From Paragordius varius (Eukaryota; Nematomorpha): a DNA stretch of 64,000 nucleotides. The notes beneath the pieces were generated by a model, which had not been told where the DNA came from, did no database searches, and saw only the letters and a program-made list of their open reading frames with translations. The translations under genes and the position numbers were made by a program. Numbering within the stretch: position 1 is the first letter of the stretch; every line of letters begins with the position of its first letter. The stretch is from contig OZ176052.1 in assembly GCA_964247055.1 (NCBI GenBank), forward strand, positions 6,944,001 through 7,008,000, read 5' to 3'. Shown piece after piece: positions 1 to 14,983 of the stretch.

Positions 1-3000
1 TATTTTCAACAATCAATATGTATTACCCATTAATATTTTAGTATTTCCAACAATCAACCAAATATTTTCAACAATCAATATGTATTAACCATTAATATTT
101 TAATCTTTCCAACAATCAACCATATATTTTCAACAATCAATATGTATTACCCATTAATATTTTAGTCTTTCCAACAATTAACCAAATATTTTCAACAATC
201 AATATGTATTACCCATTAATATTTTAGTATTTCCAACAATCAACCAAATTCAACAATCAATATGTATTAACCATTAATATTTTAGTCTTTCCAACAATCA
301 ACCATATATTTTCAACAAACAAATTATATCTCCCATTAATATTTTAGTCTTTCCAACAATCAACCAAATATTTTCAACAATCAATATGTATTACCCATTA
401 ATATTTTAGTCTTTTCAACAATCAACCAAATATTTTCAACAATCAATATGTATTACCCATCAATATTTTAGTCTTTTCAACAATCAAACATATATTTTCA
501 ACAATCAAATTATATCACCATTAATATTTTAGTCTTTCCAACAATCAACCATATATTTTCAACAATCAATATGTATTACCCATCAATATTTTAGTCTTTT
601 CAACAATCAAACATATATTTTCAACAAACAAATTATATCACCCAGTAATATTTTAGTATTTCCAACAATCAACCAAATATTTTCAACAAATATGTATTAC
701 CCATAATATTTTAGTCTTTCCAACAATCAACCATATATATTCAACAATCAAATTATATCACCATTAATATTTTAGTCTTTCCAACAATCAACCATATATT
801 TTCAACAATCAATATGTATTACCCATTAATATTTTAGTCTTTCCAACAATTAACCAAATATTTTCAACAATCAATATGTATTACCCATTAATATTTTAGT
901 CTTTTCAACAATCAACCAAATATTTTCAACAATCAATATGTATTACCCATCAATATTTTAGTCTTTTCAACAATCAAACATATATTTTCAACAATCAAAT
1001 TATATCACCATTAATATTTTAGTCTTTCCAACAATCAACCATATATTTTCAACAATCAATATGTATTACCCATCAATATTTTAGTCTTTTCAACAATCAA
1101 ACATATATTTTCAACAAACAAATTATATCACCCAGTAATATTTTAGTATTTCCAACAATCAACCAAATATTTTCAACAAATATGTATTACCCATAATATT
1201 TTAGTCTTTCCAACAATCAACCATATATATTCAACAATCAAATTATATCACCATTAATATTTTAGTCTTTCCAACAATCAACCATATATTTTCAACAATC
1301 AATATGTATTACCCATTAATATTTTAGTCTTTCCAACAATCAACCAAATATTTTCAACAATCAATATGTATTACCCATTAATATTTTAGTTTTTTCAACA
1401 ATCAACCATATATTTTCAACAATCAAATTATATCACCCATTAATATTTTAGTATTTCCAACAATCAACCAAATATTTTCAACAATCAATATGTATTACCC
1501 ATTAATATTTTAGTCTTTCCAACAATCAACCATATATTTTCAACAATTAAATTATATCACCATTAATATTTTAGTCTTTCCAACAATCAACGATATATTT
1601 TCAACAATCAATATGTATTACCCATTAATATTTTAGTCTTTCCAACAATCAACAATATAATTTCAACAATCAATATGTATTACCCATTATTTTAGTTTTT
1701 CCAACAATCAACCAAATATTTTCAACAATCAATATGTATTACCCATTAATATTTTAGTTTTTTCAACAATCAACCATATATTTTCAACAATCAAATTATA
1801 TCACCCATTAATATTTTAGTATTTCCAACAATCAACCAAATATTTTCAACAATCAATATGTATTACCCATTAATATTTTAGTCTTTCCAACAATCAACCA
1901 TATATTTTCAACAATTAAATTATATCACCATTAATATTTTAGTCTTTCCAACAATCAACCATATATTTGTAATCAAATATTTGCAACAATCATTTTATAC
2001 CACCCATTTATATTTAATTAATCAAACAATCAACCATATATTTTTAACAATCAAAATTTATCACCATTAATATTTTAGTCTTTCCAACAATCAACCATAT
2101 ATTTTCAACAATCAATATGGTTTACCCATTAATATTTTAGTCTTTCCAACAATCAACCATATATTTTCAACAATCAATATGTATTACCCATTAATATTTT
2201 AGTCTTTCCAACAATTAACCAAATATTTTCAACAATCAATATGTATTACCCATTAATATTTTAGTATTTCCAACAATCAACCAAATATTTTCAACAATCA
2301 ATATGTATTAACCATTAATATTTTAGTCTTTCCAACAATCAACCATATATTTTCAACAAACAAATTATATCTCCCATTAATATTTTAGTCTTTCCAACAA
2401 TCAACCAAATATTTTCAACAATCAATATGTATTACCCATTAATATTTTAGTCTTTTCAACAATCAACCAAATATTTTCAACAATCAATATGTATTACCCA
2501 TCAATATTTTAGTCTTTTCAACAATCAAACATATATTTTCAACAATCAAATTATATCACCATTAATATTTTAGTCTTTCCAACAATCAACCATATATTTT
2601 CAACAATCAATATGTATTACCCATCAATATTTTAGTCTTTTCAACAATCAAACATATATTTTCAACAAACAAATTATATCACCCAGTAATATTTTAGTAT
2701 TTCCAACAATCAACCAAATATTTTCAACAAATATGTATTACCCATAATATTTTAGTCTTTCCAACAATCAACCATATATATTCAACAATCAAATTATATC
2801 ACCATTAATATTTTAGTCTTTCCAACAATCAACCATATATTTTCAACAATCAATATGTATTACCCATTAATATTTTAGTCTTTCCAACAATTAACCAAAT
2901 ATTTTCAACAATCAATATGTATTACCCATTAATATTTTAGTCTTTTCAACAATCAACCAAATATTTTCAACAATCAATATGTATTACCCATCAATATTTT

Positions 3001-6000
3001 AGTCTTTTCAACAATCAAACATATATTTTCAACAATCAAATTATATCACCATTAATATTTTAGTCTTTCCAACAATCAACCATATATTTTCAACAATCAA
3101 TATGTATTACCCATCAATATTTTAGTCTTTTCAACAATCAAACATATATTTTCAACAAACAAATTATATCACCCAGTAATATTTTAGTATTTCCAACAAT
3201 CAACCAAATATTTTCAACAAATATGTATTACCCATAATATTTTAGTCTTTCCAACAATCAACCATATATATTCAACAATCAAATTATATCACCATTAATA
3301 TTTTAGTCTTTCCAACAATCAACCATATATTTTCAACAATCAATATGTATTACCCATTAATATTTTAGTCTTTCCAACAATCAACCAAATATTTTCAACA
3401 ATCAATATGTATTACCCATTAATATTTTAGTTTTTTCAACAATCAACCATATATTTTCAACAATCAAATTATATCACCCATTAATATTTTAGTATTTCCA
3501 ACAATCAACCAAATATTTTCAACAATCAATATGTATTACCCATTAATATTTTAGTCTTTCCAACAATCAACCATATATTTTCAACAATTAAATTATATCA
3601 CCATTAATATTTTAGTCTTTCCAACAATCAACGATATATTTTCAACAATCAATATGTATTACCCATTAATATTTTAGTCTTTCCAACAATCAACAATATA
3701 ATTTCAACAATCAATATGTATTACCCATTATTTTAGTTTTTCCAACAATCAACCAAATATTTTCAACAATCAATATGTATTACCCATTAATATTTTAGTT
3801 TTTTCAACAATCAACCATATATTTTCAACAATCAAATTATATCACCCATTAATATTTTAGTATTTCCAACAATCAACCAAATATTTTCAACAATCAATAT
3901 GTATTACCCATTAATATTTTAGTCTTTCCAACAATCAACCATATATTTTCAACAATTAAATTATATCACCATTAATATTTTAGTCTTTCCAACAATCAAC
4001 CATATATTTGTAATCAAATATTTGCAACAATCATTTTATACCACCCATTTATATTTAATTAATCAAACAATCAACCATATATTTTTAACAATCAAAATTT
4101 ATCACCATTAATATTTTAGTCTTTCCAACAATCAACCATATATTTTCAACAATCAATATGGTTTACCCATTAATATTTTAGTCTTTCCAACAATCAACCA
4201 TATATTTTCAACAATCAATATGTATTACCCATTAATATTTTAGTCTTTCCAACAATTAACCAAATATTTTCAACAATCAATATGTATTACCCATCAATAT
4301 TTTAGTTTTTTCAACAATCAAACATATATTTTCAACAAACAAATTATATCACCATTAATATTTTAGTCTTTCCAACAATCAACCATATATTTTCAACAAT
4401 CAATATCGTTTACCCATTAATATTTTAGTCTTTTCAACAATCACCATATATTTTCAACAATCAAAATTTATCACCATATAATATTTTAGTCTTTCCAACA
4501 ATCAACCATATATTTTCAACAATCAATATCGTTTACCCATTAATATTTTCGTCTTTCCAACAATCAACCATATATTTTCAACAATCAAATTATATCACCA
4601 TTAATATTTTAGTCTTTCCAACAATCAACCATATATTTTCAACAATCAATATGGTTTACCCATTAATATTTTAGTCTTTCCAACAATCAACCATATATTT
4701 TCAACAATCAATATGTATTACCCATTAATATTTTAGTCTTTCCAACAATTTACCAAATATTTTCAACAATCAATATGTATTACCCATCAATATTTTAGTT
4801 TTTTCAACAATCAAACATATATTTTCAACAAACAAATTATATCACCCAGTAGTATTTTAGTATTTCCAACAATCAACCAAATATTTTCAACAAATATGTA
4901 TTACCCATAATATTTTAGTCTTTCCAACAATCAACCATATATATTCAACAAATTATATCACCATTAATATTTTAGTCTTTCCAACAATCAACCATATATT
5001 TTCAACAATCAATATGTATTACCCATTAATATTTTAGTCTTTCCAACAATCAACCAAATATTTTTAACAATCAATATGTATTAACCATTAATATTTTAGC
5101 CTTTCCAACAATCAACCATATACTTTCGACAATCAAATTATATCACCATTAATATTTTAGTCTTTTCAACTATCAACCATATATTTTCAACAATCAAATT
5201 ATATCACCATTAATATTTAATCTTTCCATCAATCAACCATATATTTTCAACAATCAATATGTATTACCCATTAATATTTTAGTCTTTCTAACAATCAACC
5301 ATATATTTTCAACAGTCAATATGTATTACCCATTAATATTTTTGTATTTTCAACAATCAACCATATATTTTCTACAATCAAATTATATCACCCATTAATA
5401 TTTTATTTCCAACAATCAACCAAATATTTTCAACAATCCATATGTATTTCCCATTAATATTTTAGTCTTTTCAACCATCAACCAAATATTTTCAACAATC
5501 AAATTATATCACCTATTAATGTTTTAGTCTTTCCAACAATCAACCATATATTTGTAAAAATCAAATATTTGCAACAATCATTTTATATTACCCATTTATA
5601 TTTAATTATTCAAACAATCAACCATATATATTCATCAATCAATATGTATTACCCATTAATATTATAGTCTTTTTAACAATCAACCATATATTTTCATCAA
5701 TCAAATTATATCACCATTAATATTTTAGTCTTTCCAACAATCAACCAAATATTTTCAACAATCAATATGTATCCATTAATATTTTAGTCTTTCCAGCAAT
5801 CAACCATATATTTTCAACAATCAATATGTATCCATTAATATTTTAGTCTTTCCAACAATCAACCATATATTTTTAACAATCAAATTATATCACCATTAAT
5901 ATTTTAGTCTTTCCAACAATCACCCAAATATATATAACAATCATTTTATATTACACATTAAGATTTAATTATTCAAACAATCAACCATATATTTGCAAGA

Positions 6001-6460
6001 ATCAAATTACATCACCCATTAATATTTAATTTTTCCAACAATCAGCCAAATATTTATAACAATTAAATAATATTTGCAAATCATTTTATATCACCCATTA
6101 ATAATTAACTATTGCAACAATAATCATATATTTTCAGCAATGAATTTGTATAACCCATTAATATTTTAGTCTTTCCAATCACCTAAATATTTATAACAAT
6201 CACTTTATATCACCCATTGAGATTTAATTATTTCAACAATCAACCATATATTTTCAACAATCAATATGTATTACCCATTAATATTTTAGTCTTCCCAACA
6301 ATCACCCATATGTTATAACAATCATTTTATATCACCCATTAATATTTAATTATTAAAACAATCAACCATATATTTTCAACAATCAATATGTATTACCCAT
6401 TAATATTTTAGTCTTTCCAAAAATAAACCAAATATTTGTAACAATCAAATATTTGCAACA
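1..6460. repeat. AT-rich satellite array, about 62-bp monomer with higher-order structure
   Basis: About one hundred head-to-tail copies of a roughly 62-bp unit built around the words TTTCAACAATCAATATG, TTACCCATTAATATTTTAG and TTTCCAACAATCAACC. Single variants recur at fixed offsets. The variant containing CACCCAGTAATATT appears near 635, 1125, 2673 and 3163 (offset about 490, eight monomers). The oddities TATCTCCCATT (about 328 and 2368) and TTTGTAATCAAATATTTGC (about 1966 and 4007) recur at about 2041 bp, or 33 monomers. So roughly 121-2161 and 2162-4202 are near-identical second-order copies. From about 5400 to 6460 the monomers become diverged and ragged, as expected at an array edge. No open frame of note is present. 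The array continues off the left end, so its full size and any centromeric role are unknown. Confidence 0.97.
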
Positions 6461-7426
6461 ATCATTAGGCTTAATAAATGATATTTACCATTATTTGACA
6501 AAATATATTTAATCATAAAAAAAGTAGAAAAATTATGTCAAACAAAGAGCCCCGTTAATAAAACCCAAACATATGTGCCATATATTCTGAAGTTCAAGGC
6601 TATTGTATTTGGACAAGTTGACCATATTTAGTATTTAAAGCTCTTTTTAATAGATAATCAAGATGGTTTTTGATGGATATAGAGTTATATTTATTAATAA
6701 TTTTTTTACATACAATAGTGAGTGTGCTGTGATTAGTTTTTAATTTTAATATCTCTAAAATCTATATTCACATATAAAAATAAATAATTTGTTTACGCTT
6801 TGCCATAATTATAATAATAATAATATTAATATTTAACTAGTTGTTATTATTATACATACATATGAATCAATAATAAAGATAATATAAAATTAAGTATATT
6901 CACAGATTTTTTCAAAATAATTGGCTATTACAAAAATAATGTATAAAGGAATATCAACATTTGTGTGTCGTCATATAGAGATTGTCAAAATTTTAACAAA
7001 TTAAATAAATTATTATTATGATCCATTGTAAAGAAATTTTAAATAGAGAAGACTTATTTTGCATTGTAGGAAATATGCTGCTTGCATGTCATACATACTT
7101 TTAAGAAAATTAATGTTTTAAGATAATATCCTAAAATTATATTGACTAGAAATCAGTTTTCTATATATTACAATTAAAATATTGCACCCAATTCAATATT
7201 AAGTATATTCTAAAACAGTGTATATTCTAAAACGGTAAATTGTCAATTATAATGAAATTAGTTTCAAATGGGCGTTTGCAAATCTCTGTAAGGCTCAGAA
7301 AATATAAAGATTCACCTGTTTGATTCTAGATAATTAATTAAGTATGAAGAGTTATTCTTGAATTTTGGAATTTTATCCAAATTCACTATAAAAATTTAAT
7401 GCATGATTTAAATTTCTATTAATTAT
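6461..7426. other. Non-coding spacer between satellite and 3' end of the ERR gene
   Basis: AT-rich sequence with no convincing exon on either strand. It presumably includes the ERR 3' untranslated region (minus strand). A short imperfect direct duplication, TATTCTAAAAC, occurs twice near 7205-7235. Confidence 0.6.
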
Positions 7427-10400
7427 TTAAAATGCGTCTAGCATTTCGACAAATAGCTTCCTCAAACAAACTTTCCCTTCTTTTTTAATTCTATTCCAAA
7501 AGTTACGAGATTCGATGTCTAATTGACGTAGATAGGGTAGACACAAAAGTATCTAAACAATAAAATATAATTATATAAATAATTTGGATTGTAATGTTAA
7601 AATTTTCACATTACATAGTGCAGCATATTGATGGTAAAACCACCATGATAAAACATACTAACGACTTTCAAAAAAATCATAATGCCACTATTTGAAAAAC
7701 TTACAATTTTAGAAGTTTTAGTAATATTACTCACATGTAGCCTAAAAACTCTTGGATAAACCTGTTAAAAAGTATCCAATGAACCAAACCATGATAAGTT
7801 AGATCATGCCATTAAAATAATCGAAAAACATACTTAAAATTAAATTTTGACATACACATCATTAAATAGTTTTTTTACCTCAGGTAAAAATATACCTTTA
7901 TGTGTAAAATCAAAAGACATATTGATAAAATAATTATCTACAAGTGATATTAGCGAAATAAGTATTTTCTATATAGTGTTGCGCCTTAGTGTGGTTTGCA
8001 CATAAAATCTGGAAAATTAAGTCAACACCTGAAAATTATTGCATAGTATTATCATAAGTAAACGCATGACAATTTTATAAATAAAAAGGCACATATTTTA
8101 AATAAAGCGCTACACCACATAGTTTTGTAAATTTTGATCAATTGGCCTTTTGTATCATAGTGTTACAAAAAAAGATAATTACCTTGCTGACGCGGTATGG
8201 ATCTGTACATTTGGATGCAATAATAACATGATTTAAGCAATCTAATAGGTTCTTTCGTAGTTTGGAAATGTTAGAGATACCTTGTATTTTGCTTAAGCCC
8301 TCTGTGTGCAAATGTATATAAATTATTATATTTCTAATACCCTTTGGTATAAATTACAATTTGCATATACAGTCATGTATCCTTTGTTTTATCAAAAATT
8401 TATTTATTTTCGTTAAATGGGTATAAATATTTGGTAAAGAATGGAAAAAACAAGAGCTCTATGGTATTAACAAACAATTTCATATTTATCAAAAAAGTAT
8501 AAGAATTACCTGCTCTTGTTTTTTCCATTCATTACCAAATATTTATACCCATTTAACGAAAAAAAAATTTGATAAAATTAAGGTTACATTACTGTATAGT
8601 ATGCATTTTAATGGTTGCTTATTTCACATTATAGGGTTGCAACACTGAGTATGGAAAAAAGAAAGGACCACTACTGTGTTGCAAATTGCCCAACTATAGT
8701 GTAAAATAAGCAACCATTAAAATGCATGCTGTATATATAATATAGACCAGATAAGAATTATTATCGGATCTATAACTTATGTTGCGATAATATTTAAAAG
8801 TTTTTTTTGATTAATAAGTTGTATAAGGTTGGGTTAGACCGGTGATAAATGTAATGACCGTAACTCAAAGCCTTTTGAATAACCAATGAAAGTTTAACAT
8901 TTGTTTACATTATATAATATAAAATATATAAAAATGGTGTCAAATAAATGAGTTTGTGATTAAAATTTATAAATTTTGTTAATTGTTTATAACAATTGCT
9001 ATTTCAGCTAATCTCATGCATAGCTCTTTGGGTCGCCGTTATTTGCTGCATTTAAAAGCGCCGTTTATTAATTTGGATCGATCGAAAACCCAATTCTTAT
9101 ATTAAGTTGATGAATTTTAGAAAAATAACACATACCTGTATTACATACTAATAAAGCTTTGAGCAATATGTATTCATCTCGACTAAGTTTGCAAAGATTG
9201 ATTTCAAAAATTTTGACTGTTTCACTTATGAGAGTCATAAAATCTTGCATAGGGGTTAGACTCCAATCCGATTTTACTAAGCTATATTGGGGCGAAAAAT
9301 GCAAACGTCCATTGTATGGTAAGGATCGGTATATAAATGTTAGAAGTAACATTTCATTCCAGGAATAATGGAATAACAAAATTTGATCATTGAGAGATAA
9401 CTTGGAAAAATCTATATAATTAATTATAATGTATATGCAACGAATATTTTTAATAGATGGTCAATTAACACCAAAAAGCATTCGTATATAATAATATTTG
9501 GCTGAAACAATAAACAAAAGTATTTGTTCAAATTTATAAAAATAGAGTTTATATAGTCATTTTTGTTAAAGGGTAAGAACTTAAATTGTATTAGGATATT
9601 TATAAGTTTTAACACTCACCAGCCACGATGAATATATTATATTTATGTCTAAATGAACAAACCTGGTAACTGCTTGGCCCATGTTACCATGGCAACTAAT
9701 TCAGTATCAGCGATAGCACTAATAATATTAAGGTGATCGTAATGGGACTTGGCAGTTTCGGATGCATTTGTTGGCAATATGGTATTAATTGCATTCTCAT
9801 TGCTATCATCATATAAATTATGTGGTTGGATATGATTGAGATAACTTATTAAGTTCAATTCTAAAAAAGAACAAATATCATATATAGGTAAAATTAATGA
9901 GTTTTTTTAAAAATTGTTCTGTTAGACTATATGCATACTGAAGTAATTTGAACGACAATATGGAGGTTAAGAAATGGACATAAATGTTTAACAAAAAATA
10001 TAGGCCAAAAACTAGTGTCTGAGTTCAAAACCTTCGAGGAGTTGGGCTCCCGAAATTTTGATAATTTTTACTTAAGTGAACAGGGGTACAGTCCTAAGCA
10101 TATGAAATAAACGAATTTAAATAGAACGACCCATTTCTCGAGACAATGCGCTGCTAGAAAAACAATCTAATATTATATACTTTCCGAAAAATTAGTTTAA
10201 ATTTTTTTAAGGACTTTGATTTTGTGGGAAGCGACATAGGACATATTTGGAAGGGTCGAATATGCTTGGTGATATAAATTAAAAAAACGCTTTTATTCTT
10301 AAACGGGTTTGTCCGTTTTTTAAAAATTGTTTTAACGACACGATTAAATAATTATTTTTCAAAATTCCATATTTTTGCACGGAGTACCGATCATGCTATA

Positions 10401-13400
10401 TAAATGTGGCTTGAATACAATATTTAGATAACAATTTAATATAAAAGATATGTATAAAAATGTTTTTACCACAATAGCTCGGAAATTTAGAGGTGGTAGG
10501 GTAACTTATATTTTTAACATATATCAAATCACTTTTTTAATCAAATTATGGCTATATAACTCAATCAATCAACATGTCGTTAATAAATTAAAAATACCAA
10601 TCATATTAATTAATGATAGATAAAATATAAAATTATAGTAACTTACCATCTTGATAATTTTTCTTGCTGGCAAACGGAGAACAATATACGTTGGGATAGC
10701 CACGGCCGTATTTTTGTCTTCCGCCTCGAACTCGATCCAATCTGACTCCTATCCGTATAAATTATTTATAAATTGAGCCTTTTTAAACTGATATTGGTAT
10801 TTAAAAAAGGCTATAAGCGTGCTTTGGTTGTATGAACTTGCGAATTAATAAACATTTTAGTGTAATAAGCTCTCCTTCATAATTGGACCTTAAATAAACA
10901 ATGACTATCATCCAATTAGTGGATGCTCTTTTCCAGCTCACGTTTTAAAATGACCTACTCCTTAAAAGTCAATCCGCTAAAAGTGGCCATTTTAAAGTTA
11001 AAATATTTTTTTATCTTTTAATCGTTTTATTATATAATATTTTACATAAATTTTAAAGATTACTGCAAATATAATTTATTTTTTAATAATGAATCGCATT
11101 TTTTGCCCACACGCCTATTTGAAAAATTAATCGGCATTTATTCAATAGACAAAATTTGTACAACACTTGATAAATATCCAGCTATTATTCCTACATTATT
11201 GTATATGGAGGAAATATCGATTTATAATAATAATGTAAAATTTTAATGCTCATGAGTGTTTTTTCTACGAAAGCATGCATGAAAAAACAATTTATTATAA
11301 AGTCAAAACCATATAAATTCCAATTTCGTTTCTTTGTTACACTATAATATGATTCAAGGTTAAGCGTTATTAAGATTTTGGTAAAATTTTATACAGGGCA
11401 TAATATATATCTATATTTAATTTAATGCACGTAAATTTTTTGTGAAATCACAAAAATTAAGTTCTATTTCATAAATATTAAAAAAGTACTCTAAAATTTT
11501 TACTAAAATTAGGGTTGTTGAATATTACGATTATTTTATGCGGCACTTAAATGTGAGAGATGTAGTCCATTAAAGCTTTGATATATACCATTTTTTATAT
11601 AATAATATGCGACTATATATTGACATTTTATTTAAATCTTTAATAAATTAATATTAAACTTAAAGACTGCTAAATCTTCCCATGATTGTAAAAACACATT
11701 ACTTTTTTAATTGACACAATTTTTTTTAAAATTTTAATAGATATAAAAATTAAAATGCATTTTCCATGATTGATATTACAAGAATATACATCCTATGTAA
11801 AAAGGATTCCTTTTATACTTCTACAAATACTTTGAGTAATTTGTTCATAAAAATTTGAAATAGTAAACAGCTCAGGTTCGGTTTTCATTTACTTTAATAT
11901 ATCTGATAAATAGGGCTACTAACCTTCTCGCAGCATGCCAACATGAAAGCATTTTTGCAATCGACATGCCTGACAAGCTTTCCTTCTGCGCTTTGAGATT
12001 TCGCAATTGTCATTGAGCAAACAGCGGTATTCAATGTTACCTTGAATGGTGCGTTTGAAAAAGGCTTTACATGCCTCACAAGACGCTACACCATAATGAA
12101 AACCTGAAGAGATGTCCCCACACACAAGGCAAAGCGTGTTACCCGTGCTTGAATTTGCAGGGGAGCTTTGAACAACATCTTTTATGATATGTTGATAAAT
12201 AAACTTAATTTATTATATAACGATGAAAGTTTTCAGTTGATAAGGGCTTATTTATGTTAGGGATGTGCAGTTTTAAATTTCAATAACGGTTTAAATTTAG
12301 TTAAGTTAATTGTCTGAAATATAACAATTTACGCGAGCATAATTCTAATTAAAAAATGTCATATAATTTCTTAAAGTAAATGAAAATAAATTTATTTAGA
12401 TCTTTTATCAAACCTATTGGGTCCTCTATATAAATCGAAACACAAGTGCCAACATATTATAATGAAAACTTAAATATATTATTTAATATAATTACAAAGA
12501 CAAACAACCAAATAGTTTCTCTGTAGAAATGGGAAAAATATACAAACAATTTTTTTAATCTAGCTCCAACGCCACTTTATTATCTTTACGGTTCCCAAAG
12601 TGGCTATTTTGGGTTTGAGATAAAAATGAAGTTTTTCAAAACCATCCGAAAAGGGTAGGTCTTTAGGTTTAGCTAAGATATTTTTTAATTTGTACCATGA
12701 TTTATTGAGTTCAGAACCAGCTCGGATACATTTAGAGAAGCGGTTAAATAAATATTGAGAAGTTTACCTAAAAAATACGCGTATTACCTTAGAGTAACTT
12801 ATAACAAAAATATGTACCAATATGAACATATACAGCCATAATTTTAGAAAAAAATACCTCAATCACCAAAAACTATTCTACCAACCATGTTACTTAAATT
12901 TGTCAAAATCAAATACAAAACAATTTTTCTTTCATATAAAATATATTATATTTTAAAAAAAACTATACGTACTATGGTTTGCGTCATTTTTGTGATTTTG
13001 TATTTTAAAGGCAGTAATCCCATTCGATGATGTATATTGATTATCCGGCATGTTAATATTATCATTAGTTTCATTAGCTTTCACAAATAAATGTTGGTAA
13101 TTATTCAAGGGATTCGTCGTGCTTAAAATAATAGATGCAGGAGACAACGAATTTTCACGATTAAAATTGCTGCTATACAATGACAAATCTGGTGATAAGC
13201 TTTCAACACTAGATATTCGTACGTTGGAATCAGTAGATTTCGCATCATTATTATCTATCACATGCATATTATTATATGGAGGAGATTGGTGAATGGGATC
13301 CGTGTTAAATTTATCAACACGGAATTTTTTGCATTCATTAGAAGAGTTTAAATTGTTACATTTAGTAATAATATTTATAATATTATTGCTAGAGGATGTA

Positions 13401-14934
13401 AAGGAACCGAAATTAATGCTACGTAAACTAAGCTCACCGTTTCGTGCATTAACTGGTGGCTGATGGATAGTATTATTTGTCGTGTCTGATGAAGAGTAAA
13501 AATGACTATTTTTTACCTTTTCTGTATTATTGAATATTTTGGGGATATCATGATTGATAGATTCAGAACATGTTCCATTTTTTGCCTTTTGAGGAATTAA
13601 AATGGCATCCTTTTTATTATTTGTGCTACTATCAGGATATGAAAATAAATTGACTGAGGGTGCCTTATTTGGGTTATTGGAAAGAACGTTTGTTTCTTTA
13701 TACAGAGATGATGGTGGTTCAAAAACATCATCATCCCCAATACTCTCTTTTAATTTGCCATAGTTATTCCCATGGTTATTTAATTGAGTGTGTTGACCCA
13801 AAAGACCTCTGCTGCCATGCTTTACATTGTCAGATCCAATGAATGTTTCGTTATTATTAATGTTATTGTAGTCAGAATTCATTATTAAATGATCATAACT
13901 GTCAAAGTCTGTTGTGGCAGCCTCTTCAAAAAGGCAGTAGTCTGAACCAAATGCTTCTTTGAGGTATGAAATTCCATTCGACCCACTGGTAACCGTAGTG
14001 ACGTTTGAACAAGTCAAAGGAGAAATTACACACGCAGGCATTGTACTTGTGTGTGATGCCGTTATTGGTACAATCTCTAACGAATCATAGGCTGAAAGAT
14101 TGAATTTAAATTTTTCATCCTTATCACATTTCTCATGCTTTAAAACGTTGAGAGTTGTATTAGAATTACCATCTAATGCGGTTGGATTATTATTTATTAC
14201 AATGGATTTGCGTAAAAAATTTGGATTTAAATCACAGTCGTTGTTTGGAAATTTAGAATTAGTGTCGATTGTAGTAGTAAATGGAACTTTTGAATGAATG
14301 TTTTGAGGTTGATTAGTCAAATATTTATGAATGTGGTTTAAGCAATCATCAATCAAGTTATTATCATCAGCGCTCACAGATGGCGATGTACATGATTCAT
14401 TTGAAGGCTTGTCTATTTTCAATCTTTTAGGATTCGGTGGTGAAAACGAATTTTGGGTATTTAACGTATTTTTGAAAGCTATATAAAATTTTTAATTAAT
14501 AACTAGACAAATTAACAAGATGAAGCAATAAAAAATATGAACGAGGGAACGGTGAGATTAAATTTATGACATCTCGAACATTACTTAATTGAATCTGCTA
14601 TTTATATTTTGAATAATTTTAGACTAAAAAATTTAAATAATTAAGTTATTTTAATTAACAATATGGCTTAGTTATTTATCATAATCTTACAAAACTTATT
14701 CATAATCGCAAACTTTATGGATTTCACCCAAAATATTACGAGTAGGGTTAGTTTTTGACCGCTTATAATTAATGTTATTTAGCGTCATGATTATACGACA
14801 AATGCGAATATTGAATATACGATTAAAGACTATTAAAAATTGTTTCAATATTATTTTCATAATGAAAGCAAAAATTTTATAATTTTCAAGTTTCATTATT
14901 CACCAATATTAGTTTAACACAATATTTTATATTT

Positions 14935-14983
<49 letters not shown>

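Larger units (their letters stand above)
7427..9860 (-). other. ERR: ERR exons 5-8: ligand-binding domain
   Basis: Four exons (9663-9860, 9136-9411, 8183-8301, 7427-7552) encode the LBD. Exon 5 carries helix 3 ([17 protein letters not shown]). Exon 6 carries the nuclear receptor signature (LSLNDQ ... SWNEMLLL ... IYRSLPY) and helices 6-8. Exon 7 carries helix 9. Exon 8 carries LPYLRQL of helix 10 and the terminal AF-2 helix. Divergence is marked in helices 6-9, but the structural signature and AF-2 glutamate (FVEML) are retained. This suggests a folded, coactivator-competent domain. Confidence 0.93.

Noticed and set aside
1-6460. CRISPR-like or telomeric interpretation of the regular repeats
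   Set aside because: There are no unique spacers between fixed repeats. Units are contiguous 62-bp monomers and do not resemble simple telomeric hexamers.
13660-14297. Plus-strand ORFs opposite ERR exon 2
   Set aside because: These are shadows of the long minus-strand coding exon, with no independent features.
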